This document shows, piece after piece, positions 6,801 through 8,820 of a stretch of 8,820 bases of DNA (position 1 is its first letter; each line of letters starts with the position of its first letter). The DNA is taken from contig JBLMXQ010000052.1 of NCBI GenBank assembly GCA_050257855.1, positions 1 to 8,820 on the forward strand, read 5' to 3'. A model generated the notes under the pieces. It saw only the letters and a program-made list of their open reading frames with translations. It ran no database searches and was not told the DNA's origin. The position numbers and the translations under genes are program-made. Source of the stretch: JBLMXQ01 sp050257855. Its GTDB lineage: Bacteria; Acidobacteriota; Vicinamibacteria; Vicinamibacterales; CAVVIG01.

Positions 6801-7312
6801 CGGAGATCGAGATCGAGCCGCGCCCGGATCCACAGCAGGCCCACGATGACGGCACCCGCGAGCGCCGCGACCTCCTCGACCGCGAGGTGCGTCGAGGGCT
6901 GACGGCCGGCCGCCGCCATCGCCGCGGCCGCCATGTAGTGGCCGGTCACGACCGCTGCCAGCGCGGCGAGCACCAGCCGTTCGGTCAGGATCGCGGCGGC
7001 GGCGACGCGGCCGCCGCGCGGCCCGAACGCGTGCGCGGCGCGTCCGATCAGCCCGCCGGGGACGAACATCGCCCAGCTCTCGAGATCGACGCCGCGGACG
7101 AGCACGCCGAAGGCGCACACGCCGAGCACGATCCACGGCGCGTTCGCGCCCGCGGACGCCCACACCACGCCCGCGAGGAAGAAGGCGCCGGCGCCGAGCT
7201 CCGCGAGCGCCAGCGCCGCCGCCTTCCACACCGACGTGAACGACAGGAGCGCGGTCGCGGACAGGACCACGCGCACCTGGCGGTCGGGCTTCGAGGGCGG
7301 ACCGGACGGCAT
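3821..7312 (-). CDS. Fusion protein: APC-type permease + USP-like domain + MgtE magnesium channel
   Basis: An 1163-residue inner-membrane protein made of three parts in one unbroken frame. Residues about 15-470 are an APC-superfamily permease with roughly 11-12 hydrophobic segments, the AELGAGAFFLAG start and the LSSDGALPEALG loop seen in amino acid permeases. Residues about 483-690 resemble a universal-stress-protein domain (NILVAVRNPH near 501-510), but I cannot find the G..G.........GS ATP-binding motif. Residues about 711-830 are the helical MgtE_N domain. Two CBS domains follow (about 834-960, with GRLMTP and ALPVTD). The five-helix MgtE channel (about 988-1160) has SSGGNSGSQ (1027-1035), DPATSSAPF (1129-1137) and LVDVTG, whose Asp1143 corresponds to the conserved pore aspartate. 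MgtE admits Mg2+ and is gated by Mg2+ binding to its N/CBS domains; the APC substrate is unknown. A single MgtE is usually about 450 residues. The ATG at 7312 has a -10 box 7 bases upstream. Confidence 0.9.
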   Translation of the reverse strand: MPSGPPSKPDRQVRVVLSATALLSFTSVWKAAALALAELGAGAFFLAGVVWASAGANAPWIVLGVCAFGVLVRGVDLESWAMFVPGGLIGRAAHAFGPRGGRVAAAAILTERLVLAALAAVVTGHYMAAAAMAAAGRQPSTHLAVEEVAALAGAVIVGLLWIRARLDLDLRSDWVARGIWAGIVLLLGVTAAGVVAAHRAGAAIPAAAPAGPVGLLAAIAIALPALGSGSALTRMAHEFPPPRVHTLRRTSLLVVLFSFLITAASAFLFLMLVPPAARPQWTDIPLTGLAVHATSAGAGRAIGAVLLLLAAVLMLVPAADAALGDAEQTIRRLSSDGALPEALGAAHSRLGTPTRAIDVTAAATVAAMLAASGRVEWLAAAYGFAVAARLCLKAVSLVRLRRTRTSPRPFAVPLTVRLGSRELPLGLWTVAVVAAAAGAGALASANPPALATAGLLVVLALVFTAPGRRLEAPASAGDLDTFELLPSSEVAIGQVQARPGNILVAVRNPHALGHVGAALRAAGDRDVVVMTARLFGIDVDDDTSHGRNPTEPERQLLSQVVAIAERAGHPVHLLIVPAQNVFDAVASAAVRLESSEVYVGESASLSAADQARLLGDAWERAEKSADRDVRLVIHHDSGRNDVYHLGAHPPDLTSGDLELIHRLWLDAVKAVGPHVHHHDVVRAALMQMEQQLTGPQREEALAAIRHVARPADELAAAVHARDFSRLRDMVRNRDPENLATLLTALSLEDQVVVFRVLPRKDAAAVFEYLSHEAQETLLKAMGQEEVAALLNNMAPDDRTMFLEELPAAATRQLLSLLAPAQRAVALTLLGYPDDSVGRLMTPYYVAVREHWTVQQVLDYIREHGRDSETLNVIYVVDQQGLLIDDIRIRELLLTSPETKVSDLMDRRFAALKATDDQDTSVAAFRRYDRTALPVTDTAGMLIGIVTIDDVLDVAEATATEDIQRIGGSEALDEPYMTIAFGRMIRKRAGWLTALFLGELLTATAMATFQNEIARAVVLALFVPLVISSGGNSGSQASTLVIRALALGEVSLRDWWRVARREIFAGLALGAILGTVAFLRISIWSAFSDIYGAHWLLLAVTVAFALVGVVLWGTLIGSLLPFLLRRLGFDPATSSAPFVATLVDVTGLVIYFTVALVILRGTIL

Positions 7313-7319
7313 TCGCGGG

Positions 7320-7325
7320 ATGATA
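7320..7325 (-). promoter_or_regulatory. Candidate -10 box of a leaderless promoter (APC-MgtE fusion)
   Basis: On the minus strand TATCAT is followed by 7 bases (CCCGCGA) and then the ATG at 7312. This is the same arrangement and spacing as before the amidohydrolase. No Shine-Dalgarno sequence lies between. A weak CGGACG at 7345-7350 could serve as a poor -35 with a 19-base spacer. A leaderless start would also leave no room for a 5' Mg2+ riboswitch. Confidence 0.45.
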
Positions 7326-7464
7326 GCCCACCGCGCGTGGTTTTCGTCCGCCGAGAGGCCAGATCCGGATCATGCCGCGCGGGCGGCGGTGGGGGATCCC
7401 ATCACTCGACGCCTCCCGGCGTGCCCGACGGCTGCGGCGAAGCGGGCGGCAGCGGATCCGGAAC

Positions 7465-7527
7465 GTGGTTGGTGTTCACGGGGTTCACGAGGTTCAAAGG
7501 GTTTGTTGGGTCAAGCGGTTGGAGAGG
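7465..7527. repeat. Degenerate 9-base tandem repeat in the gap before the APC-MgtE gene
   Basis: Successive 9-base blocks from 7474 read GTTCACGGG, GTTCACGAG, GTTCAAAGG, GTTTGTTGG, GTCAAGCGG and TTGGAGAGG, decaying to the right; 7465-7473 (GTGGTTGGT) may be a further degenerate copy. The array lies in the 237-base gap (7313-7549) between the RND stop and the APC-MgtE start. The T- and A-containing units stand out from the very GC-rich surroundings. The rest of the gap holds only GATCC-type short words (7362-7371, 7455-7462) and no gene. Role unknown. Confidence 0.6.
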
Positions 7528-7549
7528 TGGAATGCCGGGGGCAGCGGGC

Positions 7550-8820
7550 CTATTTCCCCACCGTCACCGGTTTCACCTGCGCGACCGTCGCCCGGCTCCC
7601 GAGCCGCTCCTGGAACTGCGCCATGTAGGTGTAGACCACCGGCGTGAGGTACAGCGTCACGAGCTGCGAGAAGAGGAGCCCGCCGACGACGACGAGCCCG
7701 AGGGGCTGCCGCGCTTCGCCGCCCGCGCCGTACCCCAGCGCGATCGGGACCGCGCCGAGCAGGGCCGCCATGGTGGTCATCATGATCGGGCGGAAGCGGA
7801 TCAGGCAGCCCTGGTAGATCGCCTGCTCCGGCGTCATGCCGCCGCGCTCGGCTTCGAGCGCGAAGTCGATCTGCATGATCGCGTTCTTCTCGACGATCCC
7901 GATGAGCATGATCATGCCGACGAAGGCGTAGATGTTCAGGTCGAGGCGGAACACGAGCAGCGTGACGAGCGCGCCGAAGCCGGCCGACGGCAGGCCGGAG
8001 AGAATCGTCAGCGGGTGGACGTAGCTCTCGTACAGGATCCCGAGCACGATGTAGACGACCATCACTGCGATCACGAGCAGCACGGCGAGATTCGATAGCG
8101 AGCTCTGGAACGCCTTGGCGGCGCCCTGGAACTGGCCGTTGACGCCCGACGGGAGGACCTCGGCGGCGACGCGGCGCACATCCGAGAGCACGGTGCCGAG
8201 CGACGCGCCCGGCGCGAGCCCGAACGACACGGTGACGGCGGAGAGCTGGCCGTAGTGGTTGACCGTCTGCGGCCCGATCACCTGCTTCGCCGTGGCAAGC
8301 GTGTCGAGGGGCACGACCGGACCGGTGGCGCCCTTGAAATAGAGGAGCGACAGCGCGCCCGGGTCGGCCTGATACTGCGGCGCCAGCTCGAGCAGGACCT
8401 TGTATTCGTTGACCGGCGCGTAGATGGTCGAGACCCAGCGCGGGCCGTAGGCGTCGTAGAACGCGTTCTCGATCTGGCTCGCCGTCACGCCGAGCGCCGC
8501 AGCCTTGTCGCGATCGATCTCGACGTCCACCTGCGGGCTGGCGATCTCGAGATCGCTCGTCAGGTCCTCGAGGCCCCGCACGTCGCCGAGCGCGTTGACC
8601 AGGCGGCGCGCGGTCGTGTACAGCTCGTCCCGGTTGGGCGACTGCATCGAGAACAGATACAGGCTCTTGCTCACCTGGCCGCCGATGCGGATCGTCGGCG
8701 GGTTCTGCAGGTACACCTCCATGCCCGGGATCCGGGAGAGGCTGGGACGCAGCCGCTCGATGATCTGATCCGCGAGCTCGTCGCGCTCGGCGCGCGGCTT
8801 CAGGTGGACGACGATCTGTC
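7550..8820 (-). CDS. RND-family multidrug efflux permease (HAE1/MdtB-MdtC/AcrB-like), C-terminal part
   Basis: The frame is open to the right edge, so the gene starts outside the window; the last 422 residues are visible. It begins in the periplasmic porter region (VHLKPRAERDELADQIIERL, as in MdtB/MdtC) and continues through the docking and PC subdomains. The segment LYESYVHPLTILSGLP marks the return to the membrane, and GMIMLIGIVEKNAIMQIDFA and RFRPIMMTTMAALLGAVPIAL are highly conserved in the last helices of HAE1 pumps. It ends with a short tail after the final helix, so the C-terminus is complete. Such proteins are the proton-driven inner-membrane pumps of tripartite systems that expel drugs, bile acids, detergents or metabolites with a periplasmic adaptor and outer-membrane channel. 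Those partners are not in the window and would lie further right. Substrate and exact subfamily cannot be fixed from this part. Confidence 0.94.
   Translation of the reverse strand, partial: QIVVHLKPRAERDELADQIIERLRPSLSRIPGMEVYLQNPPTIRIGGQVSKSLYLFSMQSPNRDELYTTARRLVNALGDVRGLEDLTSDLEIASPQVDVEIDRDKAAALGVTASQIENAFYDAYGPRWVSTIYAPVNEYKVLLELAPQYQADPGALSLLYFKGATGPVVPLDTLATAKQVIGPQTVNHYGQLSAVTVSFGLAPGASLGTVLSDVRRVAAEVLPSGVNGQFQGAAKAFQSSLSNLAVLLVIAVMVVYIVLGILYESYVHPLTILSGLPSAGFGALVTLLVFRLDLNIYAFVGMIMLIGIVEKNAIMQIDFALEAERGGMTPEQAIYQGCLIRFRPIMMTTMAALLGAVPIALGYGAGGEARQPLGLVVVGGLLFSQLVTLYLTPVVYTYMAQFQERLGSRATVAQVKPVTVGK

Noticed and set aside
7362..7462. GATCCGGA repeated at 7362 and 7455, with a palindromic GATCCGGATC
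   Set aside because: Such 8-base coincidences are expected in GC-rich DNA, and no phase or pattern links them to the 9-base array.
7313..7549. Possible Mg2+ riboswitch (M-box or ykkC-like leader) upstream of the MgtE fusion
   Set aside because: I recognise no conserved riboswitch core, and the -10 box 7 bases before the ATG suggests there is no leader.
4034..8098. A 1354-codon open frame on the plus strand opposite the APC-MgtE and RND genes
   Set aside because: Its translation is an Arg/Asp/Glu/His/Gly-rich sequence without any domain, the usual antisense shadow of very GC-rich coding DNA. The minus-strand frames there have clear APC, MgtE and RND motifs.

Overview
The window looks like chromosomal DNA from a very GC-rich bacterium, with one lower-GC accessory insert at its left end. 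My best guess for the host is an Acidobacteriota (Vicinamibacterales-like) soil lineage. That rests on the style of the proteins (an exported imidazolonepropionase-like amidohydrolase, an APC permease with a cytosolic USP-like tail) and on short GGTTCA-type intergenic repeats. It is inference, and no marker gene is present to prove it.

Layout. Bases 1-108 carry no gene I can support. Bases 109-2232 form a candidate transposable element. It holds an ISL3-family transposase (plus strand, from 964) and a divergent alpha/beta-hydrolase (minus strand, 204-881). Both lie between two imperfect inverted repeats (109-132 and 2209-2232) that share the exact 11-mer TTTGAGTACAG. The hydrolase therefore looks like a passenger gene. 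The transposase frame runs through the right repeat into flanking DNA and stops at 2310, 30 bases from the convergent stop of the first host gene.

From 2341 to the right edge there are three host genes in tandem on the minus strand. In transcription order from the right edge they are: the C-terminal 422 residues of an RND (HAE1/MdtB-MdtC/AcrB-type) efflux pump; a 1163-residue membrane protein that joins an APC-type permease, a USP-like domain and a complete MgtE magnesium channel; and a secreted metal-dependent amidohydrolase. Both complete host genes have a TATAMT-like -10 box exactly 7 bases before the ATG and no Shine-Dalgarno sequence, which predicts leaderless mRNAs. The transposase instead has a strong AAGGGAGGA ribosome-binding site.

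The most notable items are the APC-USP-MgtE triple fusion, the ISL3 element with a hydrolase passenger, and the matched leaderless promoters. I see no rRNA, tRNA or CRISPR array.
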